This document shows, in pieces, positions 12,395 through 24,743 of a stretch of DNA of 64,000 bases. The stretch lies in assembly GCF_013373865.1 (NCBI RefSeq), contig NC_050468.1:25748774-25812773 (forward strand). Reading direction: 5' to 3'. Source of the stretch: Monomorium pharaonis. Taxonomy: Eukaryota > Arthropoda > Insecta > Hymenoptera > Formicidae. A program made the position numbers and the translations under genes. A model generated the notes under the pieces. It was not told the origin of the DNA. It worked only from the letters and a program-made list of their open reading frames with translations, and made no database searches. Numbering within the stretch: the first letter of the stretch is position 1; every line of letters begins with the position of its first letter.

Positions 12395-13027
12395 AACGAT
12401 CTTAATTTAAAATGCATTAATTAACTTATTAATTTTAATAACCATGTATATATGATAAAAAATATTGTGGAAGTTCTTTAAAAAAATTTAATAAATTAAT
12501 AATAATTTAATTAACTTATTTTACTTCTCATACTTTTTAAAAACCAATTAAATCTTATCTTATGTAAATTCTCATGTGTGTGTATGTTTTTTTTTTTATT
12601 ATAAATTTTATATCAATGAATTGTAAATCGCCTAACTGTCTACATCGGATCTTAGTGGTGGATATAATTTTTTTATATTGAATTTAATTTTTTTATCTTT
12701 TTATTTTATTTTAGCGATTTACAATTCATTGATATGTTTAATATATTACGGTCGAAAATAATATACTAATATTATAAATTTTATATTTTAAAAACATTAT
12801 TAAATTAGAAATTATATTTCTTATAAATTAAAAGTTGCACTGTTAATAAATATCTTTAATGTAATAAAAATATTTTTTAGGGTGATTCCGGTAGTCCGCT
12901 TGTTTCTAATGGCATTCAAATCGGCCTTGCCTCGTTTGTTCAACCATGCGCTGTAGGATATCCAGATATATACACCAGGACGTCCTCTTTCATAGACTGG
13001 ATCACTCAACACACCAATACTGAATAA
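9409..13027 (+). CDS. Secreted chymotrypsin-like serine protease, complete, 5 exons (gene 3)
   Basis: Exons are 9409-9460, 11294-11441, 11710-11971, 12208-12354 and 12881-13027, coding 251 residues with the same phases as the gene at 788-5048. It is that gene's recent duplicate: the signal peptide is identical and only scattered residues differ. The triad is intact: His57 (TVAHC), Asp102 (ANDIGLL) and Ser195 (GDSGSP). The pocket has Gly189, Val216 (SFVQPC) and Asp226 (YPDIYTR), an elastase-like narrowing. Exon 4 carries a 3-residue insertion (VIL after ENI), just before the KDSHIC block. The odd cysteine in DPCF is retained. Gln precedes IVGG. Intron 4 contains an insertion that the paralogue lacks, and intron 1 is about 850 bp shorter than in the paralogue (around 9845, matching 1246-2111). 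Confidence 0.9.
12361..12390. repeat. (TA)n microsatellite
   Basis: About 30 bp of TA dinucleotide at the start of intron 4, immediately after the donor. The paralogue has only a short TA run here. Confidence 0.95.
12614..12769. mobile_element. Inverted-repeat element in intron 4, with a 17-bp flanking duplication
   Basis: The inner arms are ATCAATGAATTGTAAATCGC (12612-12631) and its exact complement (12714-12733). The same 17 bp, TATTATAAATTTTATAT, occurs at 12597-12613 and 12770-12786. The paralogous intron has only a single copy (about 4789-4808), so this is an insertion. The right arm extends about 36 bp further than the left. A relative lies at 25799-25933. The class is uncertain. Confidence 0.7.
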
Positions 13028-15280
13028 TAAAATATTAATTATTATTTTATTTGAAATTAAATATCACCGGTTTTTTCCTTTCAACTTATAATTAATAAAA
13101 ATAATATAATTATTTATTTTAAAACTGTATCATCTCTCTAAAAAAGTAGTATGTTCCGATAAAAATTAAAATGTAAACGCGAGAAAGAAATAAAATGCGC
13201 TTAATGCACTAATATGCGCTTAAATAAAAACTCGTTTTAACTAATTTTAAATTATTAAGTAATAAAAAAAGTGCATGTCCTTTACTTATTATATTAAATT
13301 ATTAAAATTAAATTATCTATTTTAAGATAAAGATGTTTTAATGTAATTTCTAACAGATAGAGCTTAATATATCTTATTCCTTTGTTTTTTAAATGCTTAC
13401 TACAAAATAATTTATTTTATATATCTACTATTTACTTAATATAAATTAATTTAATAAATAATAAATTGTATTCAACTCTAAATAATACAATATGTACAAA
13501 TCGGATATTTTAACAAATATTAGAATTGTATTTCGCGTGAAACATATTGCAATTATATATTTCTTTCTTTTAAAAATATTCTTATTTAATTATCATAAAA
13601 ATTGCAGTCAAAGATAGTCTTATCTAATTTTTTATAGTGACAGATAAAATGATGTTGTTTTACGAAGAAGTAATAATCATGAATTATAAGTTTTTTCAAA
13701 AAAGATTGATAAAACAATCGTTTCAATTACGTTCAAGAAATTGAAAAAACCTTATATACGTATATAAAGACATATAAGATTAATATAATTGCAAATATGT
13801 ATTGGCAATTAGAAATGTATATAAAATTATTTTTAAAAAGGATATTAAAAGATAAAATAATATCTTTATTAATTTTGAAATTGATTGTTTCCAGCAATAA
13901 ATTAAATAAAAGACTCAATAAATTGCAAGCTTTTTTAATATTAAAAATAAACATAAGAGTTTCAAGCGTTTTTGCATACAACTTAAAAAATTAAAACATT
14001 GCTTTATCTTATATAATTTGTTTTTTAGTAGATACATTAATAAAAATATTTTTATTCTTATTTTAAGACACTACTTCAATTTTGATTGCAAAATAATATG
14101 TGTTTTCCCAATAGAAAAAGTTTTATAAAATTGTATGACAAATGTTGTAAAAAAATAATAATTTGTAACAAGGATATATTTGAAAACATAGATGACATAG
14201 AGAAAAGAGAAATATTAATTTTTTATAAAACATTGATAATTATTTGCGCAATTAATTTTAAAATAGTATTTTGAATATTATAAAATAGTATTTATAACAG
14301 TGTAGTAACGATATGGCCAATTATTTTAACAATATATTTACAAAATAGAAAATTAAATTTAGAAACAAATTATGAGATAATTGAAAAAGATATTTTAGTT
14401 GTAACATGTTCAAAACATTTAAAAATATAATTGGGTAAAAAAATATTTAAATTATTTTATATATATGTTTATAAACATGCACAATTAATCTTAAATTATA
14501 ATGCACAATAAGTATTAAAACATGAAATATTACTCATAGGATGTATTTATATTTATAATTTATATTTTACATAAATTTGTTATATAATTTTATAAAAATA
14601 TTTATATTTTAAATTACATTTTAAATTATATTTGTCTAATCTTTGGAAAAATATTATTTTGAAATTGTATTTTGGCAAAACTGTTGCATTATAACGCATC
14701 ATGTGTGCACAATTTTTGCGAAATATTTTGTCTATTTATAATGCCATTATTGTTACAATGTTTGCAAAATTTTCCTATCAAAGTTTGCTGTCGTACATCA
14801 TACATATTCAAATTAATCATAAAAATCTACAAATTAAAATATATATTTTTGCAAAATTATCACATTCAACTTTATTTATAAGAAATATATAATATTATTA
14901 AATTTGTAAAAATTTATTCTTATTAAAAAAAAACAATTTTTTTATAAGTGTGATATCTATGCATCTCAAATAAATGTATTAGAAACACCTTTTCCTGTTA
15001 CATGAAAATGTAGGAAATATGTAAAAAAAATTAATAAGTGCCTTTTACGAATGATTACGCTTCAACTGTTATTATTATATATTATTACAAAATTTAATAA
15101 AAATTATGTAAATACACATATGTCAATAACGTTACATTTGCCATAAATGTCATAAATTGTTTAGAAATATTAATATCGTAAGTTATTATAACTTGATGTA
15201 TGTTAACTTTGTGCGTATTTCCTATCGGTTCGTTCAGATAAACTTGAATAACCAAGTGACGATTTCAATCTGCAGTATCG
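13028..15280. other. Intergenic, AT-rich
   Basis: About 13028-13850 matches the flank downstream of the paralogue. From 13850 to 15280 the sequence is very AT-rich with short chance open frames and no recognisable gene. A cluster of AAAT/TATA runs is all that stands out. Confidence 0.6.
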
Positions 15281-15289
15281 GATATAAAT
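15281..15289 (+). promoter_or_regulatory. Probable TATA box of gene 4
   Basis: GATATAAAT lies 48 nt before the start codon at 15329, followed by TGAAGATAA. The same element at the same distance precedes the next two cluster genes, which supports it as a shared core promoter with a very short 5' UTR. Confidence 0.65.
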
Positions 15290-15328
15290 TGAAGATAATA
15301 TGTCCAACGTATCACAGTGCTTATCGCT

Positions 15329-18300
15329 ATGAATACTGTCGCTGGTTTTATAATCGCGTGTCTGGCGCTCATCGTCCATGGTAAGTGATATTTGACTGTT
15401 TTATGTTCATGTTATATAATGATTGCGTTTAAAAATTCATTGTCAGTACTAAAAATCTACACAGAAAAACAATCATAGTTAAATTAACAAGATATGTTTT
15501 AATTTAACAAGATTTATTAAATAAAACTTTGAATTAATATGATACAGTATTCATGTAACCAACCAGAATATTTAAATCTAATAATGGTTGAAGTTTGATT
15601 ATTACTGATCTAGTTATAATATCTAAGTATTTGATTATTTTAATTAGATAGCATGATTTCATCTAAAAAAATTTTTGTTAATATAAACATATTCTTGATA
15701 TGTTACAACCATAATGTATCTAATTGTTGTATCTGCTAGAATGGCTACGTCACATATAGAATTGAGAAATTTTGCTTCTGTCAGTTAAATTGATTAACAA
15801 CAATATATATACATACATATTATAGTATTTGCTCAAAATTTATCTACCTTAGCTAAATTTTACACACTTATAATATTTGTTGAAGTTGTAAGATTATTTT
15901 TTTTAGTGTTGAAAGAATATGAAACGTACAATTGGTAAAAATTAACAAAATTTTTGGTTATTATAATTAAGATTACCATAAAGTATAGTTGCTTTCACCA
16001 GAATGCAATTAGATTTATTTGATTACCTACACCAGAATATGTGAAATCAAATTTGGTTGCTCATCTTTACCAGACAGACATTATCAAAATTGTTTGGTTA
16101 ATTTGATTAAAAGTTTGGATCCAACCCAATTTTGTTCCGTGTATAGTTTACATTTTGTATACTATAAATTTTTAATACTAACAGTGAATTTTGGAACGCA
16201 GCAAATACAAATTTCTATCGCGCGGATAATCATCGCGTACTCAATAAAGCCGAAAATTTTTGAGATTAAAAACTTACTTTTCAGAATTTTCTTTCTAATT
16301 TACCGTCGCACAAACATCGATATCATAATGATTAAATGATGATAATAATGATAAAAATATCTTTTATTCACTTATCTCTTAAGTAACGTAAGTCTAAATA
16401 TTAAAAATTTTACTTTAAAAATCTGCTAAGAAATTTACTTTTATTTAATGTTTATTACTTTTTCAAAATAAAACAGAGATATACGATTTACGTCACAGTC
16501 AATTTTAAATACTTTTAATGACAACCAAATGACACTCTTTTCATCAATAGGTGTGCCAGATCCGCAAATTGTTGGCGGCATAACGGCTCGAGATGGCGCG
16601 TATCCATATCAAGCATCATTGAGAAGTAATACACCACTTCCTAGCTCCCATTTTTGTGGCGGAGCTATCATCAGTAAACGTTACGTGATTACCTCTGCCA
16701 AATGTATTATTACGTATGTATATCTTTATTCTGTCCAAATGCTCTCATTTCTTAGTCTTATTTAAGTCGTAATGTAAAAATTAAAAAATGTTATAAAATT
16801 ATACATATAAATTAATAGCTGCAACTGCTCAATAAATATAGCAACAATCGACAACCAATATTACAAATGTCCATCTCCTAATTATAACAAAATGCCGTGC
16901 TCTGTTCGTGCGTTTCAGTTTTGTCAATATAACAATTATTTAAAGCAATGGCTGTCGAAGAGAAAATAATTTCCAAGTTATCGAAAGAGCTCTAAAAAAA
17001 ATTTTGCGTGAAGTTAAGAGCAGTAAGCTAAAAATAAAGAGCATAGTAAAGAAAAATTTATTTTAATTAAAAAACTTATAAACATTAACTTTAACAAATT
17101 CAAATTTATAAATAATTTTTACTTATTATTCAACTAGTTGTTTTCAAGTATTGAAATTATCTAACACCGTAGCATTGGTAATTTTATGTAATTTTAATAT
17201 ATTTTAATAATATTTTAATAATATTTATGTAATTTTATACACACGATTTTGTAATAAAAATTAGAACAGAAGAAGTATTATTAATTACGTTACTTTTAAG
17301 GTAAACTTTAATGGAATAAACTTTACATTGAGAAACCTTGCGTAATAAATTATAAAAGATAAAATACAAAACTTTGACAAATATTTATGTAATTTTAAGA
17401 TATGCAATTTATTTTATATTATGTCGTTCTATTTTTAAGGATTTAATCGTATATAAGCTGAATTTTATATAGCATGTAAATATTAAATAATTATTATTTG
17501 TGTATGAATAGATTTAGAAGAGTGCCATATAACGTTTTCGTCGTTGTTGGAAGCAATGATCTTAGAGAAACTAATGCCGACGTATATCGAGCTATAAGCA
17601 TAATAATGCATGCTGGTTTCAACGAAAAGCTACGTATTCATGACATCGGTTTAATCAAAGTATCGGAGGACATCAAGTTTAACGAAAACGTCGGAACGAT
17701 TGCCTTGCCAACTGTCGATCGCAATTTCGATGATTATCCTCTCATAGCTACTGGCTGGGGAAAAAACTCGGTAAATATCATCACATTAGACTTTTTTGGA
17801 GAATGTAAATTCCTCTATAAATTTTCTTTTATTGTATTTATTTTTTTTCAAATCAATTTTTCTAAATTTTTGAAAAAAAAAATAAATACATATATTTTTG
17901 GGAAAATGTTTTACAAAAAAACATTCATGCAACAACACAATTTTTAATTTACAATTATAGCAAAAAATTAAAAAACATATTATATTTTTAGTAATGTTTA
18001 CTTGATAATTAACAACTTATTTTTTAAATATAAAAAAAGAAATTAAACAAACAGATAACTGTATATGATGATTTTAATAAAAAATAAAGCAAACGTATAA
18101 TATTTAAAATACTATACGTATTGTATAAATACAATTTATATATGTAGTATGTGTACAGGCTGTGTTATAACATTTTCTTTTAAAAACGTATTCTAGTAAT
18201 TTAGAATCGATAATTCTAATACAAAAATGTCAAAACTATATATTTTTTGGTAAAATATATTAAAAGCAATTACAGTTTACCAATTGTTGTAATTAAACAA

Positions 18301-19223
18301 TGACTAAAAACAAGATAAAATTTTGCCCATTTGGGATAAAATAAAATAATAATGTAAATTTTACACACAATTTTATTAAAACTTTAAATTACTTCAGAAA
18401 TACAGCTTTAAGAAAATATATGATAGGTGGTAAGACAACTTATATTTTCATTGTTTTTATAAAGAATTAATATATGCATACTTACATACATATAAAACGA
18501 TTAAAAGAAATTACATAAAAAATTATAAAAATAAAATAAATAAAAAATTGTAACAATTTAAATTATATAAAATAAAATATTTAATAAATATTGCCTATTT
18601 TTTTAGCTTAACGGTATAGTTTCTAGTCGTTTACAAGAGATTATAGTAAAAGGGTACAACCACGAATTATGCAGCAGATTCAAACATGTCAAGGAAACTC
18701 ACATATGTACCTTCACAATGGAAGGCGAAGGAATGTGCCATGTAAGTAATTGTGAGATAAACGATGCGTGATGTCTGATTCCAAACAATAAGACAAAAAA
18801 GTAAATTTATTAAAAACACAGTTATTACCGCATTATCTATGAATTGATATCAAAAAACAAAAATAAAAATTTTTATCATTTAGATATTTTTCCGCAGAAT
18901 TCTTAATTGTTATTGATGAACATCATATTATACTTTCAAGAGTAATAGAGTTTCAATGTCAATTTTTTTGTCAATGGAATTTTGCAGTATAACCCGTAAA
19001 ATTAATAAATTCAGACAAATTATGTAAAAAAAATTCTAACAAATATTAAGAAATATTAAATAAATTGTTTTTATAGGGTGATGGAGGTGGTCCACTCGTT
19101 GCTGACAATATTTTAGTTGGTATCATGTCGTATAGTTATGGCGCGTGCGGTACAGGTGCCCCCGACGTATCTACCAGAGTATTTTTCTATAAATCGTGGA
19201 TTAAGTATTACACAGAAAACTGA
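15329..19223 (+). CDS. Catalytically dead serine protease homologue, complete, 5 exons (gene 4)
   Basis: Exons are 15329-15380, 16551-16713, 17512-17770, 18607-18741 and 19077-19223, coding 251 residues with phases 1,2,0,0 and no internal stop. The signal peptide is MNTVAGFIIACLALIVHG and the propeptide ends DPQ before IVGG. Asp102 is kept (HDIGLI), but His57 is Lys (TSAKC, where paralogues have TAAHC) and Ser195 is Gly (GDGGGP). Hydrolysis by the usual mechanism is therefore not expected. Gly189 (EGMCHGD) and Asp226 (PDVSTR) remain, while Tyr228 is Ser. The scaffold cysteines of 42-58, 168-182 and 191-220 are all present, so it probably folds and may act as a non-enzymatic binding or regulatory homologue (inference). 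A hydrophobic stretch follows the stop in the +1 frame. Confidence 0.87.
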
Positions 19224-19772
19224 TACTGCATTAAACATCCAGCCATCAATTATTCTAATTATTACGTTAATTGTTTTAAAATGTAAATGGGTACACCAAG
19301 CACATGTTTATATTATTATATGAAAAACATATTTAAAAAATTATAAACAAGCTTTACACGCTTGAATTAATAATCACAAATTTAAATGAGTATTTCAAAA
19401 ATTCTTTATAACATATAAAATAATATCTTTATTAATTTGTGTAATTGATTATCTCTAACAAAAAATATACTGATAATACGTTACACATAATATTGAAAAC
19501 TAGATATATGTAATCTTAATTTATTTTAAATAATACAAAAAGCAGGTATTAAATTATTTCTACCTATGCCATTATAATTCTATTACAATTTTAATTATAA
19601 TATCTTTGCTACAAAAAGTGCTAAAAATGTATAATAACGTATTTTAAAAATTGAGTTACATATGTATACGTATTGACACATTTAAAAAAACTTTATTGTT
19701 GGTGTTCTTTAATAAAATATACACCATTAAAATGTACGCCATTCTTTTAATTATTTTTGATAATACATAATA

Positions 19773-19969
19773 GGGAAACCCGGGGCAGAATGGAATAGCA
19801 TGGTAAAATAGAACAGTATTATTATTTTCATTGCATGGTCCCGCAACCGTGAAAATTTGTAAACTAATTTTGTTGATTGTAAATTTTCTGCACGGTTGCG
19901 ACACCATGCAATGAAAATAATAGTACTGTCCCACTTTACCCCGCTATCCCATTCTGCCCCGGGTTATCC
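19773..19969. mobile_element. MITE-like element with long inverted repeats, TA-flanked
   Basis: About 197 bp. The left arm begins GGGAAACCCGGGGCAGAATG and the right arm complements it (GGATAACCCGGGGCAGAATG on the other strand). The arms pair over nearly their whole length with a short centre. TA lies on each side (19771-19772 and 19970-19971), as for Tc1/mariner-type insertions. The open frames over it are by-products of the palindrome. Confidence 0.85.
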
Positions 19970-20405
19970 TATATGCAGTAAATGCTATATAAAAAGTGCG
20001 GTTAGTATAAAATATCTTCTGTATAATTATATTTTAATACATTATATACATTACTGTAATATTTTCTGTAATTTGGAAAAATTTTTTTAATAACAATTAA
20101 AAATAATATTGCCACTTAAATATTAGCAACTTTCTGTAGCAATTATATTTATTATTAATAATATATTTGTACTTTAAAAATGATCTACATAAATTTTTAA
20201 ATTGTAAACATATTGATTAGTAGATTACCAGTATTTTTAGAGAAAAAATTTATTTACAAAATTGACTAAAATGTTTCACATAATAAAAATAACTTTAACT
20301 ACTAGAAGTGGTTATAAATCAATCATAAAGATAATAATTAAAAATAAATTTAATTTTTATTTAAATTGATAAATATGACAAACTAAATTGTAAAATTAAT
20401 AAATA

Positions 20406-20627
20406 CACTGAGAAAAAAAGTAATTGATTCAACAAAACGTTTAGTTGCGGGCTGCCAACAAAAGATATACTTAATACAATAATATTTGCTGTTAATGCAA
20501 ATGCAATAACGTTAATTGGACTATGTATTTATTTTGCAATACCATATATTGTTGTATTGAATATATCTTTTGTTGGCAGCCCGCAACTAAAAAATTTTGT
20601 TGAATCAATTACTTTTTTTTCTCAGTG
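20406..20627. mobile_element. MITE-like element, TIR CACTGAGAAAA, TA-flanked
   Basis: About 222 bp. The inverted ends are CACTGAGAAAAAAAGTAATT and its near-complement. A second well-matched stretch, GTTGCGGGCTGCCAACAAAA, is paired further in. TA occurs on both sides (20404-20405 and 20628-20629), consistent with a Tc1/mariner-like target duplication. Confidence 0.85.
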
Positions 20628-21984
20628 TATAATAAACTAAAAAAAGTAAAGTATCTAACCCAAGTACAGTTTAACATTAAGTAAGACTTTGTTTTGAATT
20701 TATTATTTAAAATACCTAAAGTATAAGTGTAAAAGATGTGTCATAAAAAATAAAAAAAGATTGAAAAATTAAAAACAAAGGCACGAACACATTGTTCCGT
20801 GCAACAAGAACTTTGTATTAAAATAAAATGCGTGAACTCTTATAACATTTTTATTTATTTATACATTACGTATATTTATTTTATAATTTATCATAACATA
20901 TTATAATATTATTTTTTAATGTTAAAAGATTAAGAGATACTTTTACTGTTGAGTAACTGTTAAGTAACTGAGTTCGGATATTATACAGTTTTCCTATACA
21001 ATAACTATGAAAAAAGCGTTACATCTTGATTGATATTCTAGACAGTTTGCTATTCAGTTACTAGACAAAAACCAGTAAAACTGTCCAATAAACAATCAAA
21101 AACTGCACTAAATTTTTACCAGGGATTAAATGATTAAAAGATTAGTTAAAGATTAAATTAATTATTTGGAAGTAAATCCTAAAAGTTTTTATTTTATGAT
21201 TAATAATTATTTTAAAATTGGTTTAAACAATAATATTTAATTTTTTTGTTTATTTTAACTTATTTTACTTTGCACCTTATTATACATATACGTAAGTATC
21301 CAATAAATACTTATACTTATCCAATATAGTACGACTCAATATCTTACAAAACTGTTTATGCAGTTTTTATTTTAATATTTTGTATAAAAAATGTAATATT
21401 TTTATAATTAAGAGTTTATTCTCACTTAATTTATTTAAATATATCTTTATAAATATTTTTTTTAATAAAAAAATGGCCATTATTTAATTTAAGTAATTCT
21501 TGTAACCATGTAAATTTATGCAAAAACATGCTAATTTAATTTAAAAATAAAGAGTTTTGTAAATATATAGAGGTTTGTGCCTGATAGAAAAATAATATAA
21601 ACAATAGATATTTTAATTTAAATTAAATAATTACTTTATTTATAGAAAATAATTGTTCATATATATATTTTATTTTAATTAAAGTAAACGCGCAAAAATA
21701 TTAATAATAAATTAATAAATAACGTTTACTTTTAATTAAAATAAAACTTGTTAAATATAACAATTTATATCACACAAATCATACATAACGTTTATATACA
21801 AACTGAATGAGAGCATTAGACAGCCTTATCTTTTATGAAAGTACGTAGAGTATGTGTGTTTAATGAATCATAGTAACAATATAGTGTAACCATCTGTGAC
21901 GTGTTAAAATTTCAATGGAAAATGAACAAATATTGTTACCTAGTTGCCAAACGATTCTTTGTCGTTATCGTAAATCACTCATAG

Positions 21985-22103
21985 GGTGCGTTCGGGGAGA
22001 CGCTATTAGCGCTACCAGCATCAGTCCATCTTCATTACTCATTAAAAGTAGAACAAGGATAAACTGATGCTGATAGCGCTAATAGTATCTCCCCGAACGC
22101 ACC
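21985..22103. mobile_element. MITE-like hairpin element, TIR GGTGCGTTCGGGGAGA
   Basis: About 119 bp. The left arm GGTGCGTTCGGGGAGA continues through a GCTATTAGCGCTA block and CAGCATCAGT. The right arm is its complement with few mismatches, and the loop is about 37 nt. The target duplication is not clear. The GC-rich arms stand out from the AT-rich surroundings. Confidence 0.8.
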
Positions 22104-22237
22104 TATAGATAGTAGTATTGTAAGTAACCAATGATTATTCTGTTGCTTGATCATATTTTACCAATATAATAAAGATAATAAAAACCAAAATATTGGATGG
22201 AGTAACTAATGATTTCGATCGGCGGCGTAGAATGTTC

Positions 22238-22246
22238 TATATAAAT
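22238..22246 (+). promoter_or_regulatory. Probable TATA box of gene 5
   Basis: TATATAAAT followed by CAAAGGTAAC, 48 nt before the ATG at 22286. The identical spacing and the following AAGGTAAC are shared with the gene at 29012. Confidence 0.7.
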
Positions 22247-22285
22247 CAAAGGTAACAACGTTCAATGTGCAAAATACTTATCGCC

Positions 22286-24650
22286 ATGAACGCTGTCTGT
22301 GGTCTCATAATAGCATGCCTACCACCCAGTGCTCACGGTAAGTGTACTCAAACTGTATGTAAATATTTTTTATTAACAAAAAAGAATCAAAAAAAGCATT
22401 GCGTAGAAACTAAAATAATAATGCTCATTGTAAGTTTGACTGCATATTGTATCCCCTCAAGTATAACGACTTCCAATTTGATAACAAAAGTTATATGTAG
22501 ATATTAAATTGACTTTTTATTTCTTCTTTTCAACTTCATACAAATGTTTAAAAATTTTCAAAGATTAAAAGATTAATTAAAAGCTAAATTAAAGATAATC
22601 GTGATGTTTAAAAGTAGAATAAACATTAAGAGTAAGTAAACATTTTATTTTTATAACTATTTTAAAATTAATTTAAAAATAAGTTTAGTTTGTTAATATT
22701 GTAAAATAATTATTTAATAATTATTTGATATTATTATGTGACAATTACTTAATAAGTAATAATTACACAGATTGACATTAAACGCAAAATACTTAAAATG
22801 TGTTATTTCATGCTTAGCTTTCCTAATTTTCCCTTAGGTATAAGTTCCAAAATAAAATCTGCATCATTGATTGGTGGTAACAGTGCTCCAAACGGCTTGT
22901 ATCCTTATCAGGCATCATTAAGACAAGCAAAGATCAATATCCATTTCTGCGGTGGAGCCATCATCAGCAAGAATTATATTATTACAGCTGCTCATTGCTT
23001 TAATCAGTAAGTGTGTTCACTTATGATGAAATTGAACGTAAAAGTATTGTCGCTTATAACAACAACTCCCCCGCGTGTTTAGCAGAGATGACAGACGCAC
23101 TTCTCACTGGGCAATCCTATCTCGCCGCACGCTTATATTTAATGGTAGACCGGGAGAATTCGGCTATCTTTATAAATGAATAACTCGATAACTCGCAAAT
23201 ATCACAACATAATACGGAACATTTTTCTTTATCTCGATCTCTTGTATTTCTTTATATGAGCGTTGACTCGCATAATTATGGACATCCTGTGTGTGTGTGT
23301 GTGTGTTCCTCCTTAACTAATTACAATCAAATCAATTATCCATGGATGTCTCTTGCCTATGAGTTTTTTCATTAATTTTCGTAAATCTGAGAGATTCATC
23401 TCCCTTGTTTTCAATCCTTAAAAGAAGATAAACTTCAAAAATGACCTGAAATATAAGAGAAAAAAGAAAGCAACCTGAAAAATCTCTCAGATTTTTATTT
23501 TAATTTAAAATGCGATATAAATATGAAAAATTTATCCTTATTTTCATCTCTTATATCTATAAAATATTATATTTAAAAAAACAAGTTTAGTTATTATATA
23601 AAAGTAGTTTTAAAGAACTTTTGAAAACTGTTGACGAAGAATAAATAAAAATTTAAGAAAATTAATACATAAAACAATTCTTGGAAAATCTTATTATCTT
23701 TAAAACATCTATCTTGTAACCATATTTAATTTCTCGAAAGTTATGCCTGAAAATTAGTCTCGGAAATTAAAAAGACATTCAAAAATATCCCCAAAATAAA
23801 AATTTTTTAAAGCAAATTATTCACTCGCAGAAGTATACGCAGAAGACGTTGGTCCACGGATAATTAATCAACAGTAATGTATTAAAACATCTTTTAAAAA
23901 TTTGTTAACCATTTTTTTAAATTAATATACTTAAATTAGATATCAAAAGTAATTAAAATTCTAATTTATTATTATTATTATAGACTTAACAATCCGTCCG
24001 ATATTCTTGTGGCTGTTGGAAGCAATTATCTTGACACGCCTCGTGCTATTTATCCAGCAGCAGACCTCATACAACACCCTAATTTTAATAAATATATGAA
24101 TGATATTGGTTTAATTCGTGTATTGCAAAGTATTGAGTTCAATGAATATATTCAACCGATTGTTTTGCCAACTACTGACCACAATTACGAGGGTTATTCT
24201 CTTTTAGTGACTGGCTGGGGAAAACTCTGGGTAAATCTAAATAATATAAGCATATAATTTTAACAAATATAATTTTAAAAGTTATAGAGACAAAATATGT
24301 TTCTTTATTATCTTAATTTTAAAATAATTTTATTTTTAAATATAGAATTTATAAAATAAATCTTTGAAAAGAGTTTTACAAACATTCTATAATTATAACA
24401 ATCACTTAGAATGTGTTAAAAACAGAGACATAAACTAAAATGAAAACCAATACTTTTAGATGAACGGTCCTCATCCTAATATCTTGCAAGAAATAACAGT
24501 AAAAGGATATTCCCAAGAAAAATGCAACCGTCGTTATGAAAATATTATTAAGGAAACTCATATATGTACCCTTACTGTGCAAGGTGAAGGAATGTGCAAT
24601 GTGAGTAAAATAAAATATATTATATATAGTTATATATATGTATATGTATA

Positions 24651-24743
<93 letters not shown>

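Larger units (their letters stand above)
19224..22237. other. Intergenic, AT-rich, three MITE-like elements
   Basis: This is a 3-kb spacer with no recognisable gene. It holds three short inverted-repeat elements (19773-19969, 20406-20627 and 21985-22103) in AT-rich sequence. The first 100 nt after the stop of gene 4 stay open in the +1 frame (see findings). Confidence 0.6.

Noticed and set aside
19656..19934. 92-codon minus-strand frame
   Set aside because: It runs across the palindromic MITE at 19773-19969 and is explained by it.
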